Source of the DNA: Corbicula japonica
Taxonomy: Eukaryota > Mollusca > Bivalvia > Venerida > Cyrenidae
DNA: 64,000 nucleotides
Direction: 5' to 3'
Assembly: GCA_038501625.1 (NCBI GenBank)
Contig: JAZAYU010000019.1
Coordinates: 3,556,501 to 3,620,500 of the forward strand
The notes beneath the pieces were generated by a model, which had not been told where the DNA came from, ran no database searches, and worked only from the letters and a program-made list of their open reading frames with translations. Shown in pieces: positions 12,301 to 24,170 of the stretch (position 1 is its first letter; the number at the start of each line of letters is the position of its first letter). Made by a program: the position numbers and the translations under genes.

Positions 12301-14019
12301 GACACATTTTAAACATGTTTCTGTCCGAATTATCCATTAAATGTAGCAAAAATCCAATGTGATTTCGTGCCGAAAGATATTTTCCATAGAAATGGCGCTG
12401 ACCATTATTTCCCTGAAAGAAATTTAAAGAAGATTGTTTTGGACTCATGTAATTTAAATATCGCACACAAATATCGTTGATCTTGCCTGGCCACTTGGAA
12501 AAGGGTGGATGGATGTTTTTTTTTATAAGATACATGTATCAGTACTTCTTTTTTAAATAGAGAGAACAATATAAACAAAATAAATATTCTATCAAACCGG
12601 ATGGGGTTTGAAAGGTATATCAGTGAAAGACTGGATATAACAATAAAAGTATCAAGCCGTCTGTCTCAATGAATTGTTGATGAAAACTGAACAATCAAAG
12701 TTGTGTCAAAAATCAATTTATTATATTTTGAATGATGAATAAGTTGGAATCGGGTTTATTATCTAAATGATCGTTCTTCTTGCTCCACATTGTTGTTGTG
12801 TGTGTCATGTTCAAGTAACTTTTAAGGGTAGGGGTTAGGTTAGGGTTTTTTAATGTCGAAATATATATAATAACAAAATAAAACTGTACCTCATATATTT
12901 GTCTTTGAATCAGGTCGTTCGTATGAGTGGATTTGTATTATGGACTTTTAGTTATAATACCCAAACTAACAGCAAAACATTACAACATTAAAGCCCCAGT
13001 CCTAAACTTAATAAAGAATATACTATATTGAAAAATCATATTTGTCCATGTAGACTCCAATATATAAACTCTCTAACAGAACACAAAGGTTCCGATCGAA
13101 TTCTTTCTTACTGACGGAATTTCAATGATATTGTCAAATTATAGTTAACGAACTTTTAAGAAGCTAAATATAATGGAGCTATATTTAGCAACGACGAAGA
13201 GACCACTTCATGCGCGATCTCGATTTCTGTGACGTTTCGGAAATCCTACTTTCGCTTTTAGTCGCGCGGACCAAATTTATTTTAGTAAATTAAAATTTTA
13301 TTAGCCCGAACTAATGCTGCAAATTTGTGCCTATAGTTCCAAATACATGTAATATTTCATACAAAAGCGGGTTAAATTGAAGTAATGCCGCTTTAAGTAA
13401 ACTGTAAATTAAAATTGTCAAAGACCTATAAATCACTACGCCATTCATAATTTAGCCAATTTTGAGTTTCAATAAGGACACCTAGTTTTGTAAAAACAAA
13501 TAACCAAGTTAAGAACAAAAGTCGATACGTCATCAATGCTGTATGACCTATCAAACATTACAAAGTGACTTAGTCAAATATCTGAAGTTAACAAGCGTAT
13601 GTCTGCTTATTTTCAATATCAATGTCATTAATGGAATCAAGTTAACTGTTTTTTACGAATCATTTTATCATGATTGACATATCTGATCTAAACAAGCTTA
13701 AATGCTTATTAGTAAAACGGAAATGTTTTGAATCTTTGTCTTCTTTCAATTTCATACTAATGTTTATTTTGGTCGGTTTTCCGACAAAATAAGTAATCAA
13801 AATAAAGGTTAGACAAAATTAAACCAATTTTAAACTTCTAAACAACACAAATCATTTCGGTAAAGATTTAAATTTCACTGATTTAGACGTTTTGATGATA
13901 ATTGATTTGGTTTCAATTTCGCCACTACGAATAATCTCGGCATATCTGAATAAGGTATTGTATAAAATAAATGTTAGTTTTGCATACCAAAGGCATTAGT
14001 TCATAGAGCTCATATTAAT
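9363..14019. other. long gene-free AT-rich stretch
   Basis: I see no gene or named element in these 4.7 kb. There is a short TTAGGG-like run (GGGTAGGGGTTAGGTTAGGG, 12826-12845), too short to be called interstitial telomeric repeat. Overlapping short frames near 11.9-12.5 kb have no family signature. Confidence 0.45.
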
Positions 14020-14078
14020 TAAGACAGATTTAATACTCAGCATTGGAAAGTAAGACAGATTTAATACTCAGCATTGGA
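14020..14078. repeat. 31-bp tandem duplication
   Basis: TAAGACAGATTTAATACTCA followed by GCATTGGA occurs at 14020 and again at 14051, with no mismatch over 28 bases. It is a local slippage or duplication event. Confidence 0.85.
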
Positions 14079-14845
14079 CGGCTTTTATTAGTTAACACTA
14101 TCGAGATGTATTCAAAATGTTTTCAATTTTTAAAGCATAATTATGTTTCTTTCAATTATTATTACCAACATTGCAAAGTGGTTCTGCTTGCGATATATGA
14201 CGGTGTACGCGAGATTTATGAACAGCAGAAAAATCTTTGTCCATGAGAACTCGATTTCATTCGCCTTTATTTTGAGTATATACGAGTAAACATGCATTAT
14301 AAAAGGGCATCTTAGGTCTCTAGTCTAGGAGGTATTCAGTCTATTACCTATGAAAGACGGTGCAAGTTTATTCCACGTGTGTCCTTGCCTTTTAAAAATA
14401 TCACAAGTTTCTTGTGCATTTTGTCTACTTAAAGTAACTTGTGCTGCGAAGCCAAAATGTATCACGCTTCGCAGTCGTTGTGTATTGTGACGCTACGTTG
14501 TGACGCGCATCAATAGCCTTTCACACTACAACAGGCAAATATTGAAATTGAACAGTAGCGGGAAAAATTGTTTTATTCACTTTTCAGCATGCACGGTTAA
14601 AACTTCAGATTATTTTGAAATAAAATTGCTTTCCATATCATCATGTTAGCTGGTTCCCCAAAATGAAGCAAAGCAAAACAATAATTCAAATGCCAACATT
14701 AGTGAAATGATACTGAAAATATATCTTATATCCTTGAAAAGAACTTTCATAATGAAGTAAGAAATCAACATTTTTATTTTTGGTAATCCATTTTCGCGGC
14801 TAGAAAATGGACATTTTATACATTTGTTAGAACAAAGGACCTTAT

Positions 14846-15330
14846 GCCATATGCATACCAAATGGGTTGGGATTGTCAAAATTGTACTGTTTATTGGTGT
14901 AAATATTGAGTTGCGCTCAACCCGGGGCTAGGCGGCGTGGGCAGTAATATGCATTTCTATTACTGTCCATGAACAGGCTCAATCAAAACCGAGCCTGCAA
15001 TATTTTCATATTTGTCGTGTTCGAGGGTCTTCAAAGTTCCCCTTTTATCTATTCCATTACTGTCCAGGGTTAGGGTGTAAATATTGAGTTGCGCTCAACC
15101 CGGGGCTAGGCGGCGTGGGCAGTAATAAGCATTTCCATTACTGCCCATGAACAGGCTCAATCAAACCGAGCCTGCAGTATTTTCATATTTGTCGTGGTCG
15201 AGGGTCTTCAAAATTCCCTTTTCATAAATTCCATTACTGTCCATGAACAGGCTCAAGCAAAACCGAGCCTGCAATATTTTCATATTTGTCGTGTTCGATG
15301 GCTTTCAAAGTTCCCTTTTCATCTGTTTAC
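14846..15330 (+). repeat. RepA tandem cluster, three truncated units
   Basis: Three successive copies of the hairpin block (AACAGGCTCAATCAAA...) lie at about 14972, 15150 and 15246. Two of them are preceded by the GC-rich core TTGCGCTCAACCCGGGGCTA at about 14912 and 15090. The third unit has only the hairpin and tail. The tail GTTCCCTTTTCATCT closes the cluster. The units are close to each other in sequence, which suggests recent local amplification of the 3' part of the family. No coding potential is seen. Confidence 0.85.
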
Positions 15331-16188
15331 ATATTGTTGTCAGTAGCTCATTACTCTCATTACTCATGAATTGAATGTATATTGATGTTTAGTATTGCTT
15401 CGTTTTTCTTATTAACTGGAAACAGTATTTTACGAATTGTTTCGGTCTAAGTATTTTTCTTTACTGTTCTAACTTTTCATAGCATAAGTAAACTAGCAAA
15501 CGTCTTGATAACATTGGTGTGTGCAAAGGTTTTTGAGCTGCATTGTGTCGTTAGAGAGATTTTGATATTTGTCTTTTTTGTAAGTCATAGACGAACAGAG
15601 CAATGTCTTAATTTCACCATTTCTCTCCCTTTCACGTCAAATTGATCAACAGATCCACTGAAATACGATAATCAAAAATTCCTCTGTTGCTCTATGAAAG
15701 GAACTCAAGAAAATGCATTAAAAAACAGTTTAACAGGTGATCAATGCAAAAATCAACTATTTGATATAATTATTGACACGACGACTGTCTCAATATTTAC
15801 TGTCCTCTTTAGTGGGTTTAGGTGTTGTAACAAAATTGTTTAAGTTAACGATCTTGTTGTAAACCCTGCGCTTATATGTATTGAACCAAATTTAATTTTA
15901 TTTTAGCAACAATATTAGTATGATCATCATTCTCGCTTTAAAAATGAAACAGTAATTGGAACTTCAAAGTTACAAACTGTTCTCTACACCACAGTGTAAA
16001 TACTACTACTACTACTTTTGGTATTAGTTCTTTAATATGTTTTTGTCGTTTTTGTAAGAAAGTATTAGAAAAATATTCTGAAACTGTATAATTATGTAGT
16101 CTCTATTTAACGTGTTACAATACTTCGTAGATGTTTGTATTTCAGCATCTTGTTATTTGATTAACGTTATTTTGTTTATACACTTTCG
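15331..16188. other. gene-free AT-rich stretch
   Basis: Nothing recognisable is seen. Confidence 0.4.
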
Positions 16189-16805
16189 TAGGGATGTAAA
16201 CGAACGTTCGAACATTCAAACGTTCAGATAGTATTATGAACATTCGAATGCATTTGAAGCATTCGAATGTTCGGGAAAATTCAATAATGATAGTTTGAAA
16301 ATTCACGTTTCTTTTTTAAATTTAATTATCTATAGCAAGAATGGAAATCAAAAAGGTTTGACAAACATACCGTCAAGAAAATTGATTTTGAAACAAAATA
16401 GGTGTAGATAACATGTCAGTATATTGACTTCTACGCACACGCGCGTTCTTTTGTAACATACGTCTGAAATGTAAAATGCGGATTGAAATAAATTGTGGTA
16501 TTCATGCATAATCAAATTTTAAAGTTAGGACATAATTATAGAATATGAATGTGATAAAAATATAAAATAATTATAATAATAGTGTATTATTTACTGCATA
16601 TTTTAACGATGATTCAAATTAGTAAATCAATACAGCCATTCAGTAATGAAAATCAAGTTATTCACTCACATTGAAACTATTAACTACTCTACGAAAACCT
16701 TTGACACGTGAAACATAACGATTAGTGGTACAAGTTAAGTGACAATATTCGGACTGGCATGTTTTTTAACACAAATTGTTAGAGCTACACATGTCCTATT
16801 TGGAG
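16189..16805 (+). mobile_element. hAT-like repeat, copy 1
   Basis: It starts TAGGGATGTAAACGAACGTT and runs into nested palindromes, including a perfect 14-bp-arm hairpin at 16238-16272 (GAACATTCGAATGC, 7-nt loop, then the complement). Homology to copy 2 (17649-18281) continues for about 615 bp and includes TTGACTTCTACGCAC, GCGCGTTCTTTTG and GACACGTGAAACA. A TAGGG start with such palindromes is common in hAT-type non-autonomous elements. No matching CCCTA right end is found, so the copy may be 3'-truncated. The superfamily call is tentative. Confidence 0.7.
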
Positions 16806-17260
16806 ACGGAATGCTTGTGTACCAGGAAACCATCAATTACTCAACACATTATGGCAATATTTCATCTTTGCTATATATGTTTTCTTTCCACATCTAAGAA
16901 TTCATATTTTCACATAATTCTTCTATCGTATAAATCTAATAGCCTTTCACTCGCAATTACACCAGCTTCAGTTTCGTCGAACGTTCGGAAGCAATTTCAA
17001 CGCTCACTTGACCGGAAGACAAAATACCAAAACAATTAAATTGAAATGCCCACACGAGTAATGTGATAGTGGTAACAATATGTGTGGTCCTTTGTCTAAA
17101 CAAAATGAGATATTTGTAAAGGTGTGTTTGAATTTGAATTTCCCGGTCGCTCAAACGATGATGAACAAATTAAAATGTTGATGTGTTTGAAAGGACCTTG
17201 TCAATTATGATCATATGTAAAAAAAACAATACAATAATACCATTTATTTGTGCAAGTTTT
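16806..17260. other. gene-free stretch between repeats
   Basis: Overlapping short frames on both strands (16776-17039 plus, 16957-17154 minus) have no family signature. The motif GTCGAACGTTCGGAAG near 16976 recalls the palindromic left end of the hAT-like repeat and may be a remnant. Confidence 0.35.
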
Positions 17261-17442
17261 ATTGAACGACGACATCCATAGGTCGCAATTGATAACGAGA
17301 CTTTCTCTGCCGCCACATGGCACAAGTAACATTATTGTAATTGATTTAAAGGAACATAAAAAATAAATTATCACGACAGACTTGATAATATTGCAGGTTC
17401 GGTTTGATTAGGCACGATCATGTATCAATAAAAATGCATATA
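17261..17442 (-). repeat. RepA, degenerate head-to-tail junction
   Basis: The end of one unit (TGCCGCCACATGGCACAAG, about 17310-17328) is followed about 65 bases later by the start of another (TTGCAGGTTCGGTTTGATTA, about 17391-17410). This is the same order as in the tandem copy at 51.5 kb. Both parts are clearly diverged, so this is an old dimer. Confidence 0.65.
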
Positions 17443-17648
17443 CCGCAATATTAAAGCATAACTAACAACGGCATGTGCCAAAACATTATTATAATTGGCG
17501 AAACAAATAAGAATAGAATTTCGGAATTGGATTTGTGAAGAATATCAAATGTTACTGTAATTGAACACTAACCTAAAAATTTAAGTAAGTACAATTAAGA
17601 TTAACAATAGGAGCGTTGGTCTTAAAATTGAACAAAAATACTTTTAAG

Positions 17649-18281
17649 TAGGGATGAAAACGAACGTTCGAACATTCGAACGTTCGGATAAGATTATGAA
17701 CATTCGAATGCATTTGAAGCATTCGAATGTTCTTAAATATTCAATAATGATACAATGTAGTTTGAAAAATTCTTGTTTTTTAGTTAATTATCACGAATTG
17801 GCAATCAAGAAGGTATGACACACATACCGTCAAGATACATGTTATAGATTTTCCGTAAACAAAATGACATGTGAGTATATTGACTTCTACGCACGCGCGC
17901 GTTCTTTTGCAACATACGGCTAAAATGTAAAATACGGATTGTATTGAATTGTGGTACATACATGCATGATCAAATTTTAAAGTAAGTAGATTACATGTAT
18001 ACTAAAATACGAATGTGATAAAAATATAAAATTATTATGAAGATAGTGTATTTAAGTGCACATTTTAACGACTATTCAAATTAGTAATTCAATAGAGCAT
18101 TCAGTAATGAAAATCAAATTATTCACACATATTGTAACTATCAATAACTCTATGAAAATCTTTGACACGTGAAACAAAACGATTAGTGGTACAAGTTAAG
18201 TGACAATATTCGGCCTGGCATGTTTATTCAACACATGTCATTTACGATTATGGGTTAGAGTTACACATGTCCCGTTTGGAG
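17649..18281 (+). mobile_element. hAT-like repeat, copy 2
   Basis: It starts TAGGGATGAAAACGAACGTT and keeps the same perfect 14-bp-arm hairpin (17698-17732) as copy 1. It is about 85-90% alike by eye along about 615 bp, with small indels. It is in the same orientation as copy 1, 1.46 kb away. No ORF is seen. Confidence 0.7.
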
Positions 18282-20406
18282 TTTTAAGAGTGTTTTTATC
18301 AAACACAAAATATCGTGAATGACGCCCTCAAAGGTTAACTTAACCGATAAAATGGGTTTCAAATAACTTTAATGACATGACCTTTTGTTTTCTCTTGCGT
18401 CTTAGTTAAATCTCGATTAAGTACAGAAATAGGAAAGTAAAAGGAAAAAATTTAATATTAGGAAAATAACAACTGAGGGAGAAAGGACTATCTTCATAGA
18501 TTTATGGAAAGTGCAGTCAGAGAAGATGACGATATTATAAAATATATTCTTGTTTTTGAAAATCGAATTAAATTGCAGAAGCCCTTATATACTGAACAGT
18601 AGTAAACTGACAACTAACTCTCACGCTCATCCAGAAATGTTACATGACTTGTAAAATTGCTTAAACTTGGTCTGCGTATCAATAAAATTACATGCAAATT
18701 TCCGACAGTTTAATTAAAGCATACAGAAGAAAACAAATGCCTGAGAGATCGGAAGCATGACGATTCAGTATAAAATATACATTTGAAATATGAGCAATTT
18801 TGTTCAGACATAAATTTGTTAATTATAATTTAACATCGCGTTTTCCTTTGAAATTTATCCTTATAACGTATCCCATTATAATACTTTCAACATAAACAAG
18901 ATTTCAAAACTCATTTTTCATCTATTAATATAGGGCATACTTTTCCGATCTTCAGTTAAACAGTCTTCAATCAGAGAAGCTTATTATTATTACCATGGAC
19001 CTTTATGACTTGTTCTAAGTAACGTATACTGAAATAAGTAAAGAACGCCAGTTTGTATTTTTTTAACAAAAACAGAAACTGTCAAAATGTCGAGGTGATA
19101 AAGTACACATTAGAGTAATGCGTTCTTTTAAAAAATCGCGTTGTTTATGTTACAGCAATACTCGAGTGAAAAAACAGATAAAAAAAGCTATAATAATGAT
19201 GATTTTTATTACCCTTAATATGCAATAGGTTTTCACGTCTTCCACCAACTAAACTGTGAATGACTGTGATTCAAATACTGTTCATTCCACACTCCAAAAC
19301 GAGGGGACATTTGTATGATTCCAAAAGTGAAGACAGGCAACTTAATTACTGTAATACTTTTTTCGAATCGATGAATATAGTCTTCCTAACTCTTTAAGAA
19401 ATTGTTTCAGATTAAAAAATAACTGTAATAATTCAAGCCGAATAACAAGTTTAAGGCGGATCAAGCATTCCCATCGAAAGAGATGCGTAGTTTGGTGCCA
19501 GAGCAATCATTATTTCAGGTCGCATTCTATAGAGATAATGATCAGCGTAAAACCTAATGTGATTATTTTCTCAAATAATATTTATGAGATCACATTAGCT
19601 ATCAACAGATAAATATTTTGGGCTCTTTTCTCTACCAAAAATATCTACAAGCATTTATTTCCATTTTCGTGAGTTATATCCGTATACAGGGAAGAATTTT
19701 TTAAGTTACTAAGTGATTTTCATTGTTAAAACTGCTCTCTTTATATTCGACAAAGAATCAGTCGTGTCTTCCATACATATCATATGTGGGTAAGCTTCAC
19801 ATATACACTTTAAATAAGAAATATAGACTAAGGGTACATTGTATTTTTGTTAGTATAAGGGCTAAGAGTGGATACCTTTGGTCGAAAAACAACAAAAACA
19901 AATCCCGGCCCCCGGAAAAAAATGAAAGAATGGAATAAAAACTATAAACACTTTACACTGTCATTCAGCACAACATAAATACATGTGTATGCAATCAAGA
20001 AAAAAATTAATTCGGCTTTACTTTACATCAAATTCTATTACAATCAGAATGAAGTTGAAAATTTTACTGATATAGTCTTTCAATAATACGCGAATAGCCT
20101 TAATGATCAGGAGTCCCTCAATTAGAATTGTAATTCTGTAAAACGCGTCCATAAAAAGGGTTATAACTAAATGACCATCATGAAGACGATAAGAATATAT
20201 AAAGAAGTTGATAACTCTATTAAGCTTTATATAACGTAAATTTTGTTTACTGATGGGCCAAACCATATTTCGTATCCCTTTTCTGCTTCGACAGAGGTAG
20301 CCCATAAATAGGTCAACCAATGACAATTTTCCTCGGGACTTTCTTCTTTCGGTGCTGATCCTGATAAGATCGATCGGTGCGAAAATCACCACTTTGTTAT
20401 TGAGCC
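18282..20406. other. gene-free AT-rich stretch
   Basis: No recognisable feature. The 124-codon minus-strand frame at 20018-20392 is the longest here. It is treated under rejected observations. Confidence 0.4.
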
Positions 20407-20606
20407 TTCACAGCGCTAGAAAAAATTACTTGCCTTTAACCTAAAGCATAAGTCTACACTTTCTCAAAAACTGTTTATTATATTCCAGCCAAATGCAAAA
20501 ATGTCTTTCACAGCGCTAGAATAATATATTTGCCTTTAACCTAAAGCATAAGTCTACACTTTCTCAAAAACTGTTTATTATATTCCAGCCAAATGCAAAA
20601 ATGTCT
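20407..20606. repeat. 100-bp tandem duplication
   Basis: TTCACAGCGCTAGA begins at 20407 and again at 20507. The two 100-bp units differ only in a short stretch (AAAAATTACTT against ATAATATATTT) and are otherwise the same. This is a recent local duplication with no known function. Confidence 0.9.
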
Positions 20607-22159
20607 TCAGTATTGCCTGGGTCTTTTCCATAGAAGAAATATATTACAGAACGCCAGGTAGAAGATGAAATAAAATTAATGGCTTCAGGGGCGTTGAGGT
20701 TTTAAAAAACAAAATTCAAACATTGATATGAAACCACTTTACTCTATAGTAGAAACACTTGTTAGCATTCAGTTGGTGACTTTCATGGCCGCAATGCTTT
20801 ACAAACACTGCTAAGATGTTGATATAGGTTCATACTAGAAATATAAACAACTCTCTACAACTATATTATCTATAAACGTGCAGGTACAACACAAAGTTGT
20901 TGAAAATCATAAACTATAATTATTATCAGCTTTAACTTTTCCCTTACTTTTTATTGTTTGTTGGATAGGCTAAATTTAACTGAGCCGAGTAAGCCTGCTG
21001 TTTGAATTGTATTATTTATCTTGTATTAAATTAATAACTATTTTCATTTTTTTTGCTCTGAAACATAAGTAACTTTTATTACGTATGTGTCTGTGTATAG
21101 CAAGAATGTGGATGCAAAACATCTAAAATGGAAATAGCGCTACGCTCATAACTTTGCGTGTAAGTCATTCGGAATGTCAGATGTAAAATATATGTAATAA
21201 AGGCGTCGCCGGAAAACTTCCCTGTTGAAAATGTGCGTGTTACGTACGTTTTCGTTAACAGCGCTATTAGCTAGTTAAGCACATATAAAATTAAAGCATC
21301 TTTGCTGTTTTTTTTTCTTTTTCATATGTTTATTCAACGTTTTATAAAAAAAGTTGCATACAATGCTATAAGGAATAAAGAGGTCACGGACCGTAATGCA
21401 AGCAAAACATGAGGCGTGTTGTTTAATAATCTAACTTATTATCTTGACATATTTGTCGGCAAAATTATCTACACCACAGACAAAACAGGAAAGCAACCGC
21501 AACGCCACACGGTTCACTTAAGGCAATGGTTTTCTGTCACTAAACAAAATTAGTGAGAAATATCAAACGCATGTAAAGGAGTTACACACAATCATATTAG
21601 ACATCATAAGAAGTGAATTTATTTAAATTCTAAAGTCTATAAAAATCTGTTTCACACTAAATGATGTTTTTGCTCGCCTGTTTCCGCCTAATGTTGCCAA
21701 AAGACAGAATAAGCTTTTGGTCGTTATATGTAGTTAATTACATGAACAACGTGTTAACATGTTTTAATTGGGTATAACAACATAATAACAGTGCAATACT
21801 TAACATTTATTGCGTTTTCCTATTATAAGCTGAATATCTACACTTTCTAAAATAAAGTGTGTCGATATACAGAGTAAGAAATCAATATGTTTTTTTTTTT
21901 CATTATACTAGGCATGAACTCTGGAAAATTTTTCAAGATTGTTACGAGTTCTTGAATAGATATCCAATCAAGATAAGAATACTTATTGTAGCAGATTAAA
22001 TTAGGATTTTAAGCTTTTCTGTCCAATTGTCCGTCGTCAATCCGAGTTCAAAGTAGTATAAGATTGCCAAGATATGCGTTCAGACATTCTGATTAGCGAC
22101 GTAGTTTAGATAACTATGTAATGTCCTATATATGGCTGAGTTTGTGCTTTTAAGTCTAG
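20607..22159. other. gene-free AT-rich stretch
   Basis: Nothing recognisable is seen. Confidence 0.4.
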
Positions 22160-22380
22160 AAATAGTTAAAACAAGGAACTTTAAAAGCCAGCGAATACGA
22201 CAAATATGAAAACACTGCAGGCACGGTTTGATTGAACCTGTTCGTGGGCGTAAATGGAAATGAATATAACTTCTCACGCCGCCTAGCCCCGGGTTGATAT
22301 ATATTTTCACCAGTAAACAGGATAATTTCGATTCATCTCAAATGATGGTTAGCATATGACGGTGAAAGCTCATAACTGAC
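22160..22380 (-). repeat. RepA, truncated copy
   Basis: Landmarks present: AAGGAACTTTAAAAGCCAGC, CGACAAATATGAAAAC, the hairpin block (diverged), CGCCGCCTAGCCCCGGGTTG and GATGGTTAGCATATGACGGT. The unit stops before the GGTATTTT block. A further fragment on the plus strand (GGTTTCAAAGTTCCCTTTTC, 22623-22642) lies 240 bp beyond. Confidence 0.75.
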
Positions 22381-23706
22381 GCAAATGATTAATTATAACT
22401 TCAGCATCATAATTAAGGAAAACTTAATTTCAAATGCCAATGGGATTTGTAGAAACACTAAACCTTCTTTTATAAATACAATTCGTTGGAATAAATATTG
22501 AAATAAATGCATTTCTGTCAGATATATATCCGTTAATACAATTTGAGTTAAAGTTTACTCTTTTAAGAAAATATATAAAAGAAGCTTAAATTGTAAATTG
22601 TCAAAGCCCAAGTAGTACTAGGGTTTCAAAGTTCCCTTTTCATAATTTTTATGCAATCATTAAGTACCAACCGTCATCTTTTGACAGTCAATTGTTATTT
22701 TTAAATCATATTTGAGAGATGATTTATAAAAATATTCTAAAGATAAAGTCTGAAATGTCTACAGTAGTCGGAATTACTTTCAAGCAACAATCCGTACAGC
22801 AAAATTGAGGAATTCGTTTCTTATATGAAATATTCACAATGCTCTACAGTGATATTTAGTACTATCATTAAGTATTAACGAAACTCTTAATGCAGGTGTA
22901 CCATTTTCACAGAGTTTTGGACTCTAAATGAAAAACAAATTTAATATAAATAACATATATTAAATGGAAGTTTATTAAACTTCATCTGTTTTAAAAAGTT
23001 AGTTTGGTACAGAGCTTTCGGAACAGAGCATTGTATGCTCTAGTAGCCGAAAATTCAAATGTAAAAACATTCTCCAAGTATTGAAAAGTTTGAATTCTAT
23101 ATTATATTGAACATTTGATTCTAATCTATTTAACCTTAAGAGTGCTTTACCTAACGAAAACCAAATGATATACATAAGGAAAATTCTTCGAGAATTTTGC
23201 TTTGTGTCGCCTTTTTATAATACCGTCTAACAAAGTATTTATGAAAGCAAGTTTGTCAATTTTTATTAATATAAGCTGGCCAAGTGTATCTTGTTTGTGT
23301 TTGGTTTCAAGAAGTTAGTGTATAATTACGTACGTTTTTCGGCGTTATCTATCAACAGTGTTAATAATGTGAATGTATTCTATTAAACAAGCCCGATTAT
23401 GGAAATTTTCAGACAAATTTATGTATAGCAGTAATTACTAGACTTGAATGATATTAGTAACATATCAATATGTCATGATTCTACGTGGATTTTACCCTTC
23501 AGATGCAGACCTTATCTACGAATTTGCAATGTACGAATTTCGTCGTCAGCGCTGCAACAAAACGTTAACGATTCAGCGTCAAAACATTGTCCCCACTAAA
23601 AAAGAGGGAATAAAGAGCATGAATTTAATTCCACAAAGACAAATAACGATTAACATCGATTAATAACTCGATTGACAATCGCTTTGTAACGGTATGTAAT
23701 AAACCT
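22381..23706. other. gene-free stretch beyond the receptor 3' end
   Basis: No element is recognised apart from the 20-base RepA-like tail near 22623. The short frame at 23448-23663 has no family signature. Confidence 0.4.
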
Positions 23707-23789
23707 TTTATTAAATTCGGAATGTTCAATTTCTTATTTAAAGTTTTAAAAATAAATGATGTTTCAAACTGTACTAAATTTGTTTTATT
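23707..23789 (-). terminator. candidate polyadenylation signals for the receptor
   Basis: On the minus strand AATAAA hexamers occur at 23784-23789 and 23707-23712, about 380 and 460 bases past the stop codon. They are candidates only; the base composition makes chance hexamers common. Confidence 0.25.
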
Positions 23790-23933
23790 GCATTCGTGTT
23801 TGACTATACACCAAACAATTTGATCCAATTACGAGTTATCAATGTCAGCTTTCAAAAAATGAAAGAAAATGTGTACACGTACTATTAAATGAAATAGACA
23901 GTTTTTTTAGAACAAAATATATCAGAAAGACAT

Positions 23934-24021
23934 GTAAGCAACAAAACGTTTAACAATAAAAAATCCAACTTTATGTTGTAAGCAACAAAACGTTTAACAA
24001 TAAAAAATCCAACTTAATGTT
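23934..24021. repeat. 44-bp tandem duplication in the likely 3' UTR
   Basis: GTAAGCAACAAAACGTTTAA begins at 23934 and at 23978. The two 44-bp units differ at one or two bases. They lie 150-240 bases beyond the receptor stop codon, so they are probably in the 3' UTR. The sequence is unrelated to the 44-bp repeat at the receptor's 5' end; the equal period may be coincidence. Confidence 0.9.
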
Positions 24022-24170
24022 TGGGGACTTGATTTATGAGTTTTGAAATAAAAATAGAAACGTTCACCTTCCGTACCGTCTTCAAATGCTCATTTTCATT
24101 GTTGTGCAGATTATTTCATCTTTAATCAATATGTCAACGGTATTTTAGTGTTTTTAATATCTTAAATTGT

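Noticed and set aside
12826..12845. Interstitial telomeric repeat
   Set aside because: Only about three imperfect TTAGGG-like units; also short at 62435. Too little to call.
20018..20392. 124-codon minus-strand open frame
   Set aside because: It is long for AT-rich DNA, but I see no domain, signal or family motif and no neighbours that would support it. Kept only as something to test against transcripts.
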